NCBI GenBank assembly: GCA_017649645.1
Contig: JAGCGK010000059.1
Location: 1-59,846, forward strand
From: Clostridiales bacterium
GTDB taxonomy: Bacteria; Bacillota; Clostridia; Saccharofermentanales; Saccharofermentanaceae
Length of the DNA: 59,846 bases
Reading direction: 5' to 3'
Below are positions 20,569 through 31,705 of the stretch, piece after piece. Each line of letters begins with the position of its first letter. Within the stretch, counting starts at the first letter, position 1. The position numbers and the translations under genes were made by a program. The notes under the pieces were generated by a model. The model searched no databases. It saw only the letters and a program-made list of their open reading frames with translations, and was not told the DNA's origin.

Positions 20569-21441
20569 ATGAAAAGAAGCAGAAAGCGTGTGTGGATCAT
20601 TGTTCTTTCGGTGATCCTAATAGTTATTGCGGGAATTATCATCTGGTTTAAGATACCTTTTTCTCCATTAAAAAGAGCTTTTAACAACGATATTGAAAGA
20701 CTAATGAAAGAGACTTCTTACGACGATGATCTTTTTCGAGATGAAGACATAGAGTATCTTCCTGAACCTGTACAAAGATACATCAGGTCCTGCGGATATA
20801 TAGGAACACCAAAGATGGATTGTCTGATGATGGAATATCACGATGTAGCTTTTAAACAGGGAAGAGACGGTCCTGATCTAGTGATCGATTATTATCAGTA
20901 TGATTTTGTTAATGAGCCGGCTAGAGCTGCTTTTATTGACAGCAGTATGTTCGGTATTCCGTTTCAAGGTTACGATTACTACACATATGGTGTTGGCGGT
21001 ATGAAGGGTGTGATCGCTAAATCGATCACGATATTTGATACTACCGGACCTGAGATGGATCGAGCATGTCTTGTTACATATTTGGCCGAAAGTCCGTTTG
21101 CTCCGGCTATTCTTCTAAGTGATCTGATCACCTGGAAAGAAATAAATGACTATGAAGTAGAAGCGACGATCACATATAAAGGTCAAACTGTCAGCGGTAT
21201 CTTCAGATTCAATGAGCAGTATGAATATATTGAATTCAGTACAAATGACAGAGCGGTCTCGGAAGAAGAGGGAACTGTTCCTTGGTCAGCTGTCTGTGAA
21301 GATTATAAAATGTCTGATAACGGCATAAAATATCCCTCTGTCTTCAAGGCAATATGGCATTATCCTGACGGAGATTTCGTGTATTTTGACGGCGGGATCG
21401 ATAACATTTCCTATGATAATGAGTTGTATCCGATTGCATAA
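20569..21441 (+). CDS. DUF6920/DUF6544-like membrane-anchored protein
   Basis: A 290-residue protein with one N-terminal helix at about residues 9-28 after a basic start (MKRSRKR). The outer part contains the block YLPEPVQRYIRSCGYIGTPK (residues 63-82), which I recognise as the opening motif of a family of unknown function labelled DUF6544 and later DUF6920. The rest is rich in aromatic beta-strand-like segments (YYQYDFVNEPARAAFI; TITYKGQTVSGIFRFNEQYEYIEFST). It begins 1 base after the flavodoxin gene. The family is often seen as single membrane-anchored proteins in Firmicutes and Bacteroidetes. Function is unknown; the operon suggests a stress response. Confidence 0.75.
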   Translation: MKRSRKRVWIIVLSVILIVIAGIIIWFKIPFSPLKRAFNNDIERLMKETSYDDDLFRDEDIEYLPEPVQRYIRSCGYIGTPKMDCLMMEYHDVAFKQGRDGPDLVIDYYQYDFVNEPARAAFIDSSMFGIPFQGYDYYTYGVGGMKGVIAKSITIFDTTGPEMDRACLVTYLAESPFAPAILLSDLITWKEINDYEVEATITYKGQTVSGIFRFNEQYEYIEFSTNDRAVSEEEGTVPWSAVCEDYKMSDNGIKYPSVFKAIWHYPDGDFVYFDGGIDNISYDNELYPIA

Positions 21442-21577
21442 AACATGAACGTTTCTTGCAAAATCGTCATTAACACACACGAAAATTATCGTTTTTTATC
21501 CTTGTTGTTGCAAGTTATTGAATGAAAACTTGCATAATGGTACTATCCTCTCAGAAAAAGAAAGAGGAGGATTCTCC

Positions 21578-24500
21578 ATGAAAAAGCAAGGTCTTTATTC
21601 GCCGGAATACGAGCACGACGCGTGCGGTATCGGTTTTGTTGTTAATGTACACGGCAAAAAATCTCACAAGACGGTGAAAGACGGTCTTACTATTCTTGCA
21701 AATCTTGCTCACCGAGGCGGAGCAGGCAGCGAAGAGGAAACAGGTGACGGTGCAGGTATCCTTTTGCAGATCCCTGACGCTTTTTTTCGAAAAGTATGTC
21801 CGGAAGAAGGAATAGAACTTCCTTCTCAAGGTGAGTACGGTGTTGGTATGGTTTTCCTTCCGAGACAATCGGATGCCAGAGCTAAGTGCATGAAGACCAT
21901 CGACAAGGCTATCGAAGCTGAAGGCCAAAAGGTTTTGGGCTGGCGTGATACACCTGTAAACGAAGTTTCTTTGGGAAAGACATCCAAGGAGAACAGACCG
22001 TATATCGCTCAGATCTTTATCGGAAAGAGCAGTGATGTTAAAGCAGGAATCGAATTCGAGCGTAAGCTCTATATCATCAGAAAGGTACTCGAAGCAAAGA
22101 CGATGGGTTTTGCTGAGACAGATCCAAGATATTTTTATTTTGCAAGCCTTTCTTCAAGCACCATCGTATACAAAGGAATGCTTACACCTGAGCAGATGGA
22201 TGCTTTCTATCTCGATCTTAAAGATCTTGCATTTGAGTCAGCTCTCGCACTTGTACATTCCAGATACAGTACGAACACATTCCCGAGCTGGGAGAGAGCT
22301 CATCCATACAGATACCTGATCCATAACGGTGAGATCAATACGCTTCGCGGTAACATCAATGCGATGTACGCGAGAAGTTCATCTATCAAGACAGATGCTT
22401 TCGGCAAGGATATCGATAAGGTAATGCCGATCATCAACAATAACGGCAGTGACTCCGCCATGTTCGATAACACATTGGAGTTCCTGACACTTTGCGGAAG
22501 AAGTCTTCCTGAGACAGCAATGATGATGGTTCCTGAGCCATGGATCAAGCACGATCAGATGGACGAGAACCTGAAGGCTTTCTACGAGTACAACAGCATG
22601 CTCATGGAACCATGGGACGGTCCTGCAGCTCTCGCATTTACGAACGGTAAGCAGATCGTTGCTACTCTCGACAGAAACGGTTTAAGACCTGCACGTTATT
22701 ATGTAACTACAGACGGTAACGTTATCCTTTCATCAGAGGCAGGCGTACTTGATGTTCCTGAGGAGACCATCGCATCCAAGAACAGACTTAAGCCGGGTAA
22801 GATGCTCGTTATCGATACTGAAGAAGGTCGTATCATCACTAACGAAGAGATCAAGAAGAGCATCGCTTCAAAGCACCCGTACAAGAAGTGGGTCGACGAT
22901 AATATCGTTAAGCTTTCTTCAGTCTGCAAGAAAGAAAAGCCGATCGATGTTCCTTCAGATATCGAACAGAAACAGAAGATGTTCGGCTATACATATGAAG
23001 ACATCAGGAAGATGATCCTTCCTATGGCGATAAACGGAAATGAAGCCATTGGTGCAATGGGTAACGACAGCCCTCTTGCCGTACTTTCAGACAAGCCGCA
23101 GCTTCTTTACGCATACTTCAAACAGCTCTTTGCACAGGTAACGAATCCTCCTATCGATTCCATCAGAGAAGATATCGTTATCATGGAGCGCATGTACCTC
23201 GGAAACGAAGGTAACATCATCGATCCTAAGGCTTCCGATGCAAGACATATCGCTCTTGAATCACCGATCCTTAAGGACCACGAACTTGCTGCTTTGAAGA
23301 CAATAAAGAAAGACGGATTCAAGTCCAAAGTATTGCCTATCCTGTTCGAGGCAGGCGGAGACGGTAAAGCTCTTAAGAAAGCCATGGATGATCTTTGCGA
23401 AGCTGCTTCAAAGGCAGTTGAAGAAGGCAATAACATACTTATCCTTAGCGACCGTGACGCAGACGGCGACAACTGTCCTATCCCGGCACTTCTGGCTGTA
23501 GCAGGACTTCATCAGCATCTTGTTCGAAAAGGACAGCGTCACATGACAAGTATCGTCCTTGAATCAGGTGATCCGAGAGAAGTACATCACTTCGCACTTC
23601 TCGTTGGTTACGGTGCATCTGCTATTAACCCTTATATGGCTTATGCAACGATCGCAGGTGAAGCTCAAAGCGGAAGACTTAACATTACTGAGACAGAAGC
23701 TATCGATAACTACATTGAAGCAGCAAGACACGGTATCGTTAAGATCCTTTCAAAGATGGGTATCTCCGCAGTCAAGAGTTACCAGGGTGCTCAGATCTTT
23801 GAGGCTCTCGGTATCGGCGAAGATGTTATAAACGAATACTTTACATCAACAGCATCCAGGATCGGCGGTATTGGTCTTGATGAGATCGCAAAAGAAGCCG
23901 ATATGAGAATGCAGGCAGCTTATAGAACAAACGATACACAGAAAGGTCTTGAGACCGGCGGTCTTTATCAATGGCGTAAAGACGGTGAGTATCACATGTT
24001 CAATCCTAAGACAGTCTACATGCTTCAAAATGCTGTCAGAAAAGGTGACTATGATCTGTTCAAACAGTTCAGCAGAACACTTAATGAAGAAAATACCAGA
24101 CTTTGTACCATACGAGGTCTTTTGGAATTTGTTCCTTCGAAGGAACCTATCTCTATCTACGAAGTCGAATCAGTAGAGAGCATCGTCAAGAGATTTAAGA
24201 CAGGTGCTATGTCCTACGGTTCGATCAGTAAGGAAGCACATGAGGCACTGGCAATAGCCATGAACAGACTCGGCGGTAAGAGTAATACCGGTGAAGGCGG
24301 TGAGGATCCGTCCAGATACGAGAGAATGCCAAACGGTGATTCCAAGATGAGTGCGATCAAGCAGGTCGCATCAGGTCGATTCGGTGTAACATCCGATTAT
24401 CTCGTACACGCCAGAGAGATCCAGATCAAGATGGCGCAGGGTGCTAAGCCTGGTGAGGGAGGACAACTTCCTGCAGGTAAGGTTTATCCTTGGATCGCTA

Positions 24501-26146
24501 AAACCCGTCACTCTACACCGGGTGTTGGTCTTATCTCGCCGCCTCCGCATCACGATATCTATTCGATCGAGGATCTGGCTGAGCTCATTCATGACCTTAA
24601 GAATGCGAACAGATTTGCAAGGATCAACGTAAAGCTTGTTTCCGAAGTCGGAGTAGGAACAGTTGCCGCAGGCGTTGCCAAGGCGCGTGCAGATGTCGTC
24701 CTCATAAGTGGTTATGACGGAGGAACTGGTGCGGCTCCAAGGACATCCATCAGAAATGCCGGACTTCCTTGGGAACTTGGTGTTGCTGAAGCGCATCAGA
24801 CACTCCTCCTGAATGACCTGCGCTCGAGAATTACAGTCGAGGCAGACGGTAAACTTTTAACAGGTAGAGATGTTGCTATCGCATGTCTCCTCGGTGCTGA
24901 GGAATTCGGCTTTGCTACAGGACCTTTGGTAGCACTCGGTTGTGCAATGATGAGAGTTTGTAACCTGGATACATGTCCGTTTGGTGTTGCAACTCAAAAC
25001 CCGAAACTTCGTGCTAAGTTCGAAGGTAAGCCTGAGTATGTAATCAACTTCATGCGTGTCATCGCAGAAGAACTTCGTGAGATCATGGCTCAGCTCGGTT
25101 TCAGAACAATCGACGAGATGGTCGGTAGATCTGATATGCTCCGTGCCAATAAAGCGATCAAGTTCTGGAAAGCAACAGGAATTGACCTTTCTGCTATCCT
25201 TTACAGACCTCAGCTTGATTCAACAGTTTTGACACACCATATCATCGAACAGGATCATAAGCTTGAAGATACACTTGACTACAAGGTATTGATCCCGCTC
25301 GCTGAACCTGCTATCAACGAGTCTCGTAAGGTAAATATGTCTCTTGAGATCCATAACACCGACAGAGCAGCAGGTACGCAGCTTGGTAGTGCTATCACAA
25401 GAGCACACGGTATCAATGGACTTCCTGAAGATACAGTTGATATCCACTTAAGAGGATCTGCAGGACAAAGCTTTGGTGCATTCATTCCAAAGGGTCTTAC
25501 ATTAAGACTTGAGGGTGATTCAAATGACTACCTTGGTAAAGGTTTGTCAGGTGGTAAGATCGTTGTTCATAAGGACAGGAATTCAACATTCCGTTCCGAA
25601 GAAAATACGATCATCGGTAACGTTGCTTTTTACGGTGCTACATCAGGTGAAGCTTACATAAGCGGTATTGCAGGTGAGAGATTCTGCGTACGTAACAGCG
25701 GAGCTACTGCAGTCGTTGAAGGTGTTGGTGATCACGGATGTGAGTACATGACAGGCGGACGTGTAATCGTTCTCGGTGCTACGGGAAGAAACTTTGCAGC
25801 AGGTATGTCAGGCGGTATCGCATATGTATATGATGCCAACGGAGATTTCGATCAGCGTTGCAACAAAGAACTTGTTTCTCTTCAAAGACTTACAGATGCT
25901 GAAGAGATTGAGTTCGTAAGAAGCACGATCGCTAAGCATGTAAAGAATACTGAAAGTACCTATGCAGAACATATTCTTGCAAACTTTGATGATTTTATCG
26001 GAAGATTCGTAAAAGTATTGCCTCATGACTACGCAAGATTCAACGAGAACCTTGCACAGGTTAAGGAAGAAGGTCTTGAGGGTGATGATGCACTCATGGA
26101 AGCTTTCGAGAGAGCAACCGGTAAAGGAGGGAAGACTCATGGGTAA
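21578..26146 (+). CDS. gltB: Glutamate synthase large subunit
   Basis: A 1522-residue enzyme that, with GltD, makes two glutamates from glutamine and 2-oxoglutarate. The start ATG 21578 has AGAGGAGG 7 bases upstream; a further upstream in-frame ATG at 21518 lacks a site. A 15-residue propeptide precedes C16 (HDACGIGFV), the Ntn glutaminase nucleophile. The central domain follows, then the FMN/2-oxoglutarate synthase domain around residues 850-1200 ([17 protein letters not shown], the GGQLPAGKV loop). The 3Fe-4S ligands lie in [13 protein letters not shown]. The C-terminal GXGXG beta-helix domain runs from about 1260. It overlaps gltD by 8 bases. The leader has three TTGCA repeats (21457-21536) but no clear promoter. 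Confidence 0.97.
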   Translation: MKKQGLYSPEYEHDACGIGFVVNVHGKKSHKTVKDGLTILANLAHRGGAGSEEETGDGAGILLQIPDAFFRKVCPEEGIELPSQGEYGVGMVFLPRQSDARAKCMKTIDKAIEAEGQKVLGWRDTPVNEVSLGKTSKENRPYIAQIFIGKSSDVKAGIEFERKLYIIRKVLEAKTMGFAETDPRYFYFASLSSSTIVYKGMLTPEQMDAFYLDLKDLAFESALALVHSRYSTNTFPSWERAHPYRYLIHNGEINTLRGNINAMYARSSSIKTDAFGKDIDKVMPIINNNGSDSAMFDNTLEFLTLCGRSLPETAMMMVPEPWIKHDQMDENLKAFYEYNSMLMEPWDGPAALAFTNGKQIVATLDRNGLRPARYYVTTDGNVILSSEAGVLDVPEETIASKNRLKPGKMLVIDTEEGRIITNEEIKKSIASKHPYKKWVDDNIVKLSSVCKKEKPIDVPSDIEQKQKMFGYTYEDIRKMILPMAINGNEAIGAMGNDSPLAVLSDKPQLLYAYFKQLFAQVTNPPIDSIREDIVIMERMYLGNEGNIIDPKASDARHIALESPILKDHELAALKTIKKDGFKSKVLPILFEAGGDGKALKKAMDDLCEAASKAVEEGNNILILSDRDADGDNCPIPALLAVAGLHQHLVRKGQRHMTSIVLESGDPREVHHFALLVGYGASAINPYMAYATIAGEAQSGRLNITETEAIDNYIEAARHGIVKILSKMGISAVKSYQGAQIFEALGIGEDVINEYFTSTASRIGGIGLDEIAKEADMRMQAAYRTNDTQKGLETGGLYQWRKDGEYHMFNPKTVYMLQNAVRKGDYDLFKQFSRTLNEENTRLCTIRGLLEFVPSKEPISIYEVESVESIVKRFKTGAMSYGSISKEAHEALAIAMNRLGGKSNTGEGGEDPSRYERMPNGDSKMSAIKQVASGRFGVTSDYLVHAREIQIKMAQGAKPGEGGQLPAGKVYPWIAKTRHSTPGVGLISPPPHHDIYSIEDLAELIHDLKNANRFARINVKLVSEVGVGTVAAGVAKARADVVLISGYDGGTGAAPRTSIRNAGLPWELGVAEAHQTLLLNDLRSRITVEADGKLLTGRDVAIACLLGAEEFGFATGPLVALGCAMMRVCNLDTCPFGVATQNPKLRAKFEGKPEYVINFMRVIAEELREIMAQLGFRTIDEMVGRSDMLRANKAIKFWKATGIDLSAILYRPQLDSTVLTHHIIEQDHKLEDTLDYKVLIPLAEPAINESRKVNMSLEIHNTDRAAGTQLGSAITRAHGINGLPEDTVDIHLRGSAGQSFGAFIPKGLTLRLEGDSNDYLGKGLSGGKIVVHKDRNSTFRSEENTIIGNVAFYGATSGEAYISGIAGERFCVRNSGATAVVEGVGDHGCEYMTGGRVIVLGATGRNFAAGMSGGIAYVYDANGDFDQRCNKELVSLQRLTDAEEIEFVRSTIAKHVKNTESTYAEHILANFDDFIGRFVKVLPHDYARFNENLAQVKEEGLEGDDALMEAFERATGKGGKTHG

Positions 26147-27632
26147 GAACACGGGTTTTCTGGATTATGACAGGGCGATAGGTCCTGATCGTGATATCAA
26201 GGAAAGAGTTAAGGATTATCTTGAAGTACACAGGATGTACCAAGATGAGGAAAGTTGCAGAACTCAAGGTGCACGTTGTATGGATTGCGGTATTCCGTTC
26301 TGTCAGACAGGTATGTTCCTTGGAAGAGCAGCAACAGGTTGCCCTCTGGCTAACCTGATCCCTGAGACTAATGATCTTGTCTATAAAGGTGAATTCAAGG
26401 AAGCTTATCAAAGACTTCGTAAGACAAACGGATTCCCGGAGTTTACAGGTCGTGTATGTCCAGCTCTTTGTGAAGGTGCATGTACATGCGGTAATAACTT
26501 TGAAGCAGTATCGGTTCGTAACAACGAGTGGTATATTTCCGAGAGAGCTTGGCAGGAAGGCAATGTGAAGGCTCAGCCGCCAACGAAGAGAACAGGCAAG
26601 AAAGTAGCGGTTATCGGATCCGGTCCATCAGGTCTTGCGTGTGCGGATCAGCTTAATAAAGCGGGTCATACGGTAACTGTTTTCGAGAGGGCTGACAGGC
26701 CGGGCGGACTTCTCATGTACGGTATCCCGAACATGAAGCTTGATAAGAGTGTTATCCTTCGAAGGATCAAACTTATGGAAGAAGAAGGAATCACATTCAA
26801 ACTTGGTGTTGAGATCGGTCACGATATCAGTGCTAAAGAAATAAAGAGTACATTTGATGCAGTTGTATTGTGCTGCGGTTCAACTAAGCCAAGGGACCTC
26901 AAGGTAGAAGGAAGAGACCTTAAGGGAATCCACTTCGCAGTTGATTACTTAAGAGGAAATACAAAGGCATTGTTTGCTGATGATCACTTCAAGAAGAGCG
27001 GTCCTGCTCCTTCTCTTAAGATATCCGCTAAGGGTAAAAATATTGTTATCATCGGAGGCGGTGATACAGGTACGGACTGTGTAGCGACAGCTGTAAGACA
27101 AGGCGCAAAGAGCGTAACTCAGCTCGAGATCACAGGACCTTTGCCGGATGAAAGATCCGAGAATAACCCTTGGCCTGAATATCCGTTCATTAAGAAGAAC
27201 GATTACGGCCAGGAAGAAGCAGAAGAACTGTTCGGTGCCGATCCCAGAAATTACTTCATGTCTACCGAAAAATTCATAGGTGACAGTAAGGGTAATGTAA
27301 AGGAGTTACAGGTTACACAAGTATCGTGGCAAAACGGTAAGCCGGTTCCGATCGAAGGAACAAGAAAGAACATCAAGGCTGATCTTGTAATCCTTGCGAT
27401 GGGCTTTTTGGGACCTGAGGATCTTATCGCTGACGAACTCAAGCTTAGCCGTGACGGAAGGAGCAATATAAGTGCTGAATTCGGCGACTTCAAGACTAAT
27501 GTTGAAGGAGTATTTGCAGCAGGCGACATGCGCCGAGGTCAGTCCCTTGTAGTATGGGCGATGACTGAAGGCAGGGGCGCTGCAAGAGAGTGCGACAGGT
27601 ACTTAAGAAAAGGTCAGACGGTTTTGCCGTAA
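26139..27632 (+). CDS. gltD: Glutamate synthase small subunit
   Basis: A 497-residue flavoprotein delivering NAD(P)H electrons to GltB. The N-terminal 150 residues carry the cysteine-rich 4Fe-4S region ([17 protein letters not shown], then CP, C, C, C). This is followed by an FAD-binding motif, [14 protein letters not shown], near residue 150, and an NAD(P)H motif, [17 protein letters not shown], near 305. The end, [15 protein letters not shown], is diagnostic for GltD. It starts inside gltB with GGAGG upstream. The pair is terminated at 27653. Transcription in the same region as glnN and carAB fits a nitrogen-assimilation locus. Confidence 0.96.
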   Translation: MGKNTGFLDYDRAIGPDRDIKERVKDYLEVHRMYQDEESCRTQGARCMDCGIPFCQTGMFLGRAATGCPLANLIPETNDLVYKGEFKEAYQRLRKTNGFPEFTGRVCPALCEGACTCGNNFEAVSVRNNEWYISERAWQEGNVKAQPPTKRTGKKVAVIGSGPSGLACADQLNKAGHTVTVFERADRPGGLLMYGIPNMKLDKSVILRRIKLMEEEGITFKLGVEIGHDISAKEIKSTFDAVVLCCGSTKPRDLKVEGRDLKGIHFAVDYLRGNTKALFADDHFKKSGPAPSLKISAKGKNIVIIGGGDTGTDCVATAVRQGAKSVTQLEITGPLPDERSENNPWPEYPFIKKNDYGQEEAEELFGADPRNYFMSTEKFIGDSKGNVKELQVTQVSWQNGKPVPIEGTRKNIKADLVILAMGFLGPEDLIADELKLSRDGRSNISAEFGDFKTNVEGVFAAGDMRRGQSLVVWAMTEGRGAARECDRYLRKGQTVLP

Positions 27633-27652
27633 AAGATCACTGATTATATCTG

Positions 27653-27685
27653 AAAGGCGATTTAGGAATACTGAATCGCCTTTTT
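27653..27685 (+). terminator. Terminator of gltBD
   Basis: AAAGGCGATT (27653-27662) pairs with AATCGCCTTT (27674-27683) with an eleven-base loop, followed by TTTTTC. Confidence 0.9.
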
Positions 27686-27770
27686 CGTACGTTGATTAAA
27701 ATATTTTACCTGTTATCATCGAAAGTATAGGTGGATGTTGTTTGATGTTTATTTAAGGAGGAGGAAAACA

Positions 27771-28850
27771 ATGAAAAACAATAAGTTCATCGCAGTTTTA
27801 TCAGTTCTTCTTTGTGCATCAGTTCTTGCTTTCCCGATAACCGGTTGTGATAAGAACAAGTCTTCCGGGAAAAAGGATAAGGACAAAAAGATAAGTACCG
27901 ATGATGAAGAAGATGATGAGGATGAAGAGGAGGAAGTAGATATCGAATTGACTGAAGAAGTCGAAGATACCGAGGATACTACTCCAAAGCGTGATTACGA
28001 CGCAGATACCTTCTCATTATTTGTACAGATGGCAGAAACTTTGTTGGATGTGCCGGATAACGGTTTTGGTCCGCTCTTCGGGATTGACGGAGTAGTAGCA
28101 AGCTTATCTCATAACAAGGATTACGAGCTTACTTACATCGAATTTGAAACTGAAGATGAAGCTGAGGCAATGCTCGATACATATAAGGAGATTGCAGAAC
28201 TTAACAGTGACTCCAGGACCAAGGTAGAAGATGATGCCGTATATCTTGATGACTATCTGACAATGCCCGACGGATCATCTCATTACGTGTATGCAACAGC
28301 TGCAGTTGACGGTTATTATTTCTACTACTTTGCTTGTAATGATACTGATCTTGAGAAGATGTGGACTTTGAACGGCATGATAGGTGTTCTGGGATTTTAT
28401 ACACCGTATAACATACTTGGCGGAAATCCGGATATCGAGAGAACGACTGAAAACGGTTCTGATATGGAAGATCTTATTGATACCGCAGCATCGGTTTTTG
28501 GTTGTGATACATCTGATTTCGAGGAGGTACCGCTAACTGTAGACGTTATCGAATCATACGCATATTCTTCCGATGAGTTCTGCGTTATATATGATAAGTT
28601 TAATTTCAGGGCTAACGCTATGACTTATCTATGGTCGTATTATAACGACGTAAACAGCAGATATCCGGATAGCTTTACAGACGGCACAGGATATTTCTTC
28701 GGACAGACAGAAGATCCTGAATTCATCTGCGGCGGAATGTTCGTAAGTAATTGCTATCTGATCACTGTCGAGTGTTATACAGAAGAGGGAAAAGAGCAGG
28801 TTAAGGATTTTATTGATAAAACCGGACTTCCGATGCCTGACGGTCTCTGA
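27771..28850 (+). CDS. Lipoprotein with acidic linker, unknown function
   Basis: A 359-residue secreted lipoprotein. The start ATG 27771 has AAGGAGGAGG close upstream; an earlier in-frame start at 27735 has no site. A signal peptide (MKNNKFIAVLSVLLCASVLAFPITGC) ends in a lipobox with the lipidated cysteine at residue 26. A Lys-rich then Asp/Glu-rich linker covers residues 27-75. The rest is two similar mixed alpha/beta stretches (about 80-215 and 225-355) with conserved-looking aromatic motifs such as YVYATAAVDGYYFYYFAC and TYLWSYYNDVNSRY. Both look like a duplicated domain. No family recognised. It stands alone between two terminators. Confidence 0.8.
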   Translation: MKNNKFIAVLSVLLCASVLAFPITGCDKNKSSGKKDKDKKISTDDEEDDEDEEEEVDIELTEEVEDTEDTTPKRDYDADTFSLFVQMAETLLDVPDNGFGPLFGIDGVVASLSHNKDYELTYIEFETEDEAEAMLDTYKEIAELNSDSRTKVEDDAVYLDDYLTMPDGSSHYVYATAAVDGYYFYYFACNDTDLEKMWTLNGMIGVLGFYTPYNILGGNPDIERTTENGSDMEDLIDTAASVFGCDTSDFEEVPLTVDVIESYAYSSDEFCVIYDKFNFRANAMTYLWSYYNDVNSRYPDSFTDGTGYFFGQTEDPEFICGGMFVSNCYLITVECYTEEGKEQVKDFIDKTGLPMPDGL

Positions 28851-28875
28851 TCGAAATTGTCAATCGAATAAAGAT

Positions 28876-28903
28876 GAGGCGGCTCACTTATGTGAACCGC
28901 CTC
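28876..28903. terminator. Terminator between convergent genes
   Basis: GAGGCGGCTCAC pairs with GTGAACCGCCTC (one C-A mismatch) around TTAT. It is T-rich on the plus side (TGTTATTTG) and the minus side has AATAAAG, so it may stop both the lipoprotein gene and the zinc-ribbon operon. Confidence 0.8.
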
Positions 28904-28915
28904 TGTTATTTGTTT

Positions 28916-29767
28916 TCAGAATTCAAAAATGTATTTGTTACTATCGTTAAAGTTGCAGTTAATGTATTGCTCCATTAAAGGTTCGAGTTCAGGATTAGCG
29001 TGGAATCTGAAGTCGTAATCATCAGTGATCTTGCCTTCCTTACGATAGTATTCGATCTTGCCGTCATCGTTGATCTTAAGATCTTCATAAGCCTGGCAGT
29101 CATACATTTCCTTTACTCTTCCGTCACTCGTCTCGAAAGTGATCTTATACACTACGTAAAGTGCATTGGACTCTTCTTCGGTAATGAGATATCTTACTAA
29201 GATCTCAGGGTCTTTGCTTATATTCCAGATGTCTTCGGAAGAGAAGATGACAGCGCCGTAACTGTCATATCCTGATCTCTCGTCTTCGATCATACCGCCA
29301 TCGATAAGTGCAGCAAAATCCTTATCGGCCCTGAGATCACTTGGTGTGATTCTGTAACCCGGATTCCATGTAATCTCAGTCGTTTCAGAAGAGTTGTTTT
29401 TCTTGCTGTTGCCGCCGAACTTTAATACGAGGAAGATCATACCGAACAAGATAAGCATTGCGAACATTATGCTGACGCATCCTTTTATAACCGCTCTTAC
29501 CGTGCGCGCTCGTTTTTGACGTAATTGCTCATCGCGTTTTGCCTGATTTATCTGCTGCTGGGTTGCGTATTTCTTCTCGAGACCAAGGATGCTCTTGGCA
29601 AGTGACAGACGGATATAGTCTTCTGCGTTTATGATCTTTTCATATTCGCTGTCAGTTGCATCTGTAGGAATATCGAATGTTCCGCCACAGTATGCGCATA
29701 CGAGCTTGTCGCCTTCCTGTCTGAGGGGAGCTTCACAGTTTGAACAATTAAGGGTTCTTAATTTCAT
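28916..29767 (-). CDS. Zinc-ribbon membrane protein, third of three tandem paralogues
   Basis: A 283-residue protein. Residues 7-33 form a zinc ribbon (CSNC...CAYC). A helical, probably coiled-coil stretch with many Gln, Lys and Arg residues follows (about 45-95). One transmembrane helix lies at about 96-116, so the ribbon is inside and residues 120-283 outside. The outer part has DLRADKDFAALIDGGMIEDE and a domain shared with its neighbours (YVVYKITFETSDGRVKEMYDCQAYEDL). The start overlaps the stop of the preceding paralogue by one base (TAATG) and has GGAGG upstream. Function unknown. Confidence 0.82.
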   Translation of the reverse strand: MKLRTLNCSNCEAPLRQEGDKLVCAYCGGTFDIPTDATDSEYEKIINAEDYIRLSLAKSILGLEKKYATQQQINQAKRDEQLRQKRARTVRAVIKGCVSIMFAMLILFGMIFLVLKFGGNSKKNNSSETTEITWNPGYRITPSDLRADKDFAALIDGGMIEDERSGYDSYGAVIFSSEDIWNISKDPEILVRYLITEEESNALYVVYKITFETSDGRVKEMYDCQAYEDLKINDDGKIEYYRKEGKITDDYDFRFHANPELEPLMEQYINCNFNDSNKYIFEF

Positions 29768-30651
29768 TATGCTTCACCTCCTTTTGGCAGATCGATCTGA
29801 GCAGAGCCTGATTCAGGTATTACATTTAAAGCTCCTTTGTCATTCTCGTATCCTTCCCAGTGATTATCGATGTTGTCATCGGTTACTGATTTACATAGTG
29901 AATAGTTGCATGTGAAATGACCGGTCTCATCCGCTTCGACTTTTTCGAAACATACACATGAATAGACATCTTTTGTGTTGCCGCTTAAGAGATATTCGTA
30001 TGTGCATTTGTAGATGTTGTAAATGCTTATGTCAGTGCCGTCTTTTACCATATAGGAATATATTGCTTCAGGAGTTCCTACAAGATAAGCGTCGCCTTCG
30101 TCTCCGCCGGATTCGAGAACGGGAGCGGATCTTCTGGATAACTCATAACTTGCTCCTGCTCCTATCGTGTTCTCGATGAAGTTAGGATCGTTTTCGAGAT
30201 CTTTTACGGATATATCAGTCAATCTCTCGATCCTTGCTTTCTCGGCTTCTTGTTGTGCTTCTTTCCTGGTTTTTCTGTCCTTAGCGATATTAGTGCCAAT
30301 GACGATAAAAGTACCTATCATCACCAGCATCATGACTCCGCCCATAACAGCATACAGTATCAAACCGCCCAAAAGAGTGGTTCCCTGAGATTTAGCGGCA
30401 TGCTTGAATTGCTGTTTCATCTCGCTTGTCATGAACTTTTTTCTGAGCTCGGCATCTTTCTCGAGAAGAGTCCTGTCTTTCTCGATAAGAAGTCTTGTTC
30501 TGTCTGCCTCGGTAACGAGCTTTGCATACTCAACGTCTGCTTCGTCGTAATCGACGTTAAAAGCAGCGCCACAGCTGGTGCAGTAGAACTTGTCCTGCTG
30601 CTGATTCAGAAAGCCACCGCACTGCGGACAATTAAGATTGGTAAGTCTCAT
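29767..30651 (-). CDS. Zinc-ribbon membrane protein, second of three tandem paralogues
   Basis: A 294-residue protein of the same plan as its neighbours: zinc ribbon CPQC...CTSC at residues 8-31, an acidic then coiled-coil region (LVTEADRTRLLIEKDRTLLEKDAELRKKF, about 44-72), one transmembrane helix at about 95-120, a second charged coiled-coil (DRKTRKEAQQEAEKARIERL) and an outer domain. This has DLENDPNFIENTIGAGASYEL, similar to the third copy, and an outer CxxY-rich end (YKCTYEYLLSGNTKDVYSCVCFEKV). The start has GGAGGG 6 bases upstream. It lies 25 bases after the first copy. Confidence 0.82.
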   Translation of the reverse strand: MRLTNLNCPQCGGFLNQQQDKFYCTSCGAAFNVDYDEADVEYAKLVTEADRTRLLIEKDRTLLEKDAELRKKFMTSEMKQQFKHAAKSQGTTLLGGLILYAVMGGVMMLVMIGTFIVIGTNIAKDRKTRKEAQQEAEKARIERLTDISVKDLENDPNFIENTIGAGASYELSRRSAPVLESGGDEGDAYLVGTPEAIYSYMVKDGTDISIYNIYKCTYEYLLSGNTKDVYSCVCFEKVEADETGHFTCNYSLCKSVTDDNIDNHWEGYENDKGALNVIPESGSAQIDLPKGGEA

Positions 30652-30676
30652 TGTAGTCCCTCCAAAAGTATAAATA

Positions 30677-31567
30677 TCAGCCGATATCCAACTTGCTCAT
30701 GCTATAATTCGTATGTTCCTGAACAAGCTTCGCGCGTGCATCGTCTACTGAATCGTAAACATCATCAATGTGTGCTGTGTAGTCACAGTAGATCGTGTCT
30801 CCGGAATCATCTCCAGGCATAAGATTATTATAGTAAACGCAGATATATTTCGAACTGCCGTCTTCGCATTTGCTCTCGTAAACGAGGAACAGATCGTTAG
30901 TGTAATACGTAGAGAAGAGGTATCCTGCTACAAGCTCGTTATCACTTGTCGTTCCGTATTTGCTCTGAACGCGATCTGATTCGAGGATTTTATTTGAAGC
31001 CTCATTGAGTTTATCCATCATTTCTTCGTTGGAAGAGATGATTGATGCATCAAATGAGAAATCATACTGGGTTTCTTCAGAAGTTACCGTTGTTGTTACT
31101 GTAGTAGTTTCTGTTGTGGTTTTACCGCCTAAGATATCGCTAAACGTTCGCTGATTACGATTTTGTACAGTATTTCTGATGATAATCGATATGATCTGAA
31201 GCAAAACATAACCGCCGATGACGATCGGAACGATGATCCTTGCCTTGGATCTGCGTCTTCCGGTATTCTGAGTTGTAGGCTGTGTAGTCGGTTGAGAATA
31301 CTGCTGATTATACTGAGTAGGCTGAGCTGTGGTTGAAGGTCTTGTGTATCTGTTGTACTTGAGATCTTCTTTTGTTCTGTTGAGTTCGCTCTCTCTTAAT
31401 GCCTTTGCGGCATTTCTCTCAGCTTCGGTCTCTTTTCTTATTCTCTCGACATCTTCTGAATCGAAATCGGCTGCGAAGGAGCAACCGCAGAATGAACACT
31501 CGAACATTCCGTTATTAAGGTCGAGTTTTCCGTTGCAATTCGGACAAACTTTGTTACCAAACTTCAT
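30677..31567 (-). CDS. Zinc-ribbon membrane protein, first of three tandem paralogues
   Basis: A 296-residue protein that leads the operon. It starts at ATG 31567 with GGAGG about 9 bases upstream; an in-frame ATG at 31588 has none. The zinc ribbon is CPNC...CSFC (about residues 8-27), then a helical charged stretch (SEDVERIRKETEAERNAAKALRESELNR) and a Gln/Thr/Pro-rich low-complexity linker (about 75-102) not present in the others. One transmembrane helix lies at about 110-130, then a Thr-rich stalk (TTTETTTVTTTVTSEE) and the outer domain with EYxVxES-like YESKCEDGSSKYICVYYNNLM. The promoter is probably near 31600. Confidence 0.82.
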   Translation of the reverse strand: MKFGNKVCPNCNGKLDLNNGMFECSFCGCSFAADFDSEDVERIRKETEAERNAAKALRESELNRTKEDLKYNRYTRPSTTAQPTQYNQQYSQPTTQPTTQNTGRRRSKARIIVPIVIGGYVLLQIISIIIRNTVQNRNQRTFSDILGGKTTTETTTVTTTVTSEETQYDFSFDASIISSNEEMMDKLNEASNKILESDRVQSKYGTTSDNELVAGYLFSTYYTNDLFLVYESKCEDGSSKYICVYYNNLMPGDDSGDTIYCDYTAHIDDVYDSVDDARAKLVQEHTNYSMSKLDIG

Positions 31568-31705
31568 AACAAAATCCTCCTTTCTCAAACACCCATGATA
31601 ATTATATCATAGTGATTTCGAGCTCTTTTTTTAGTCGGTGGCGGTAAATTACTGCTCATTTTCTGTTTCTGAATCAAAATAAGTCCTTAGCCGGTGATCG
31701 TTTTC

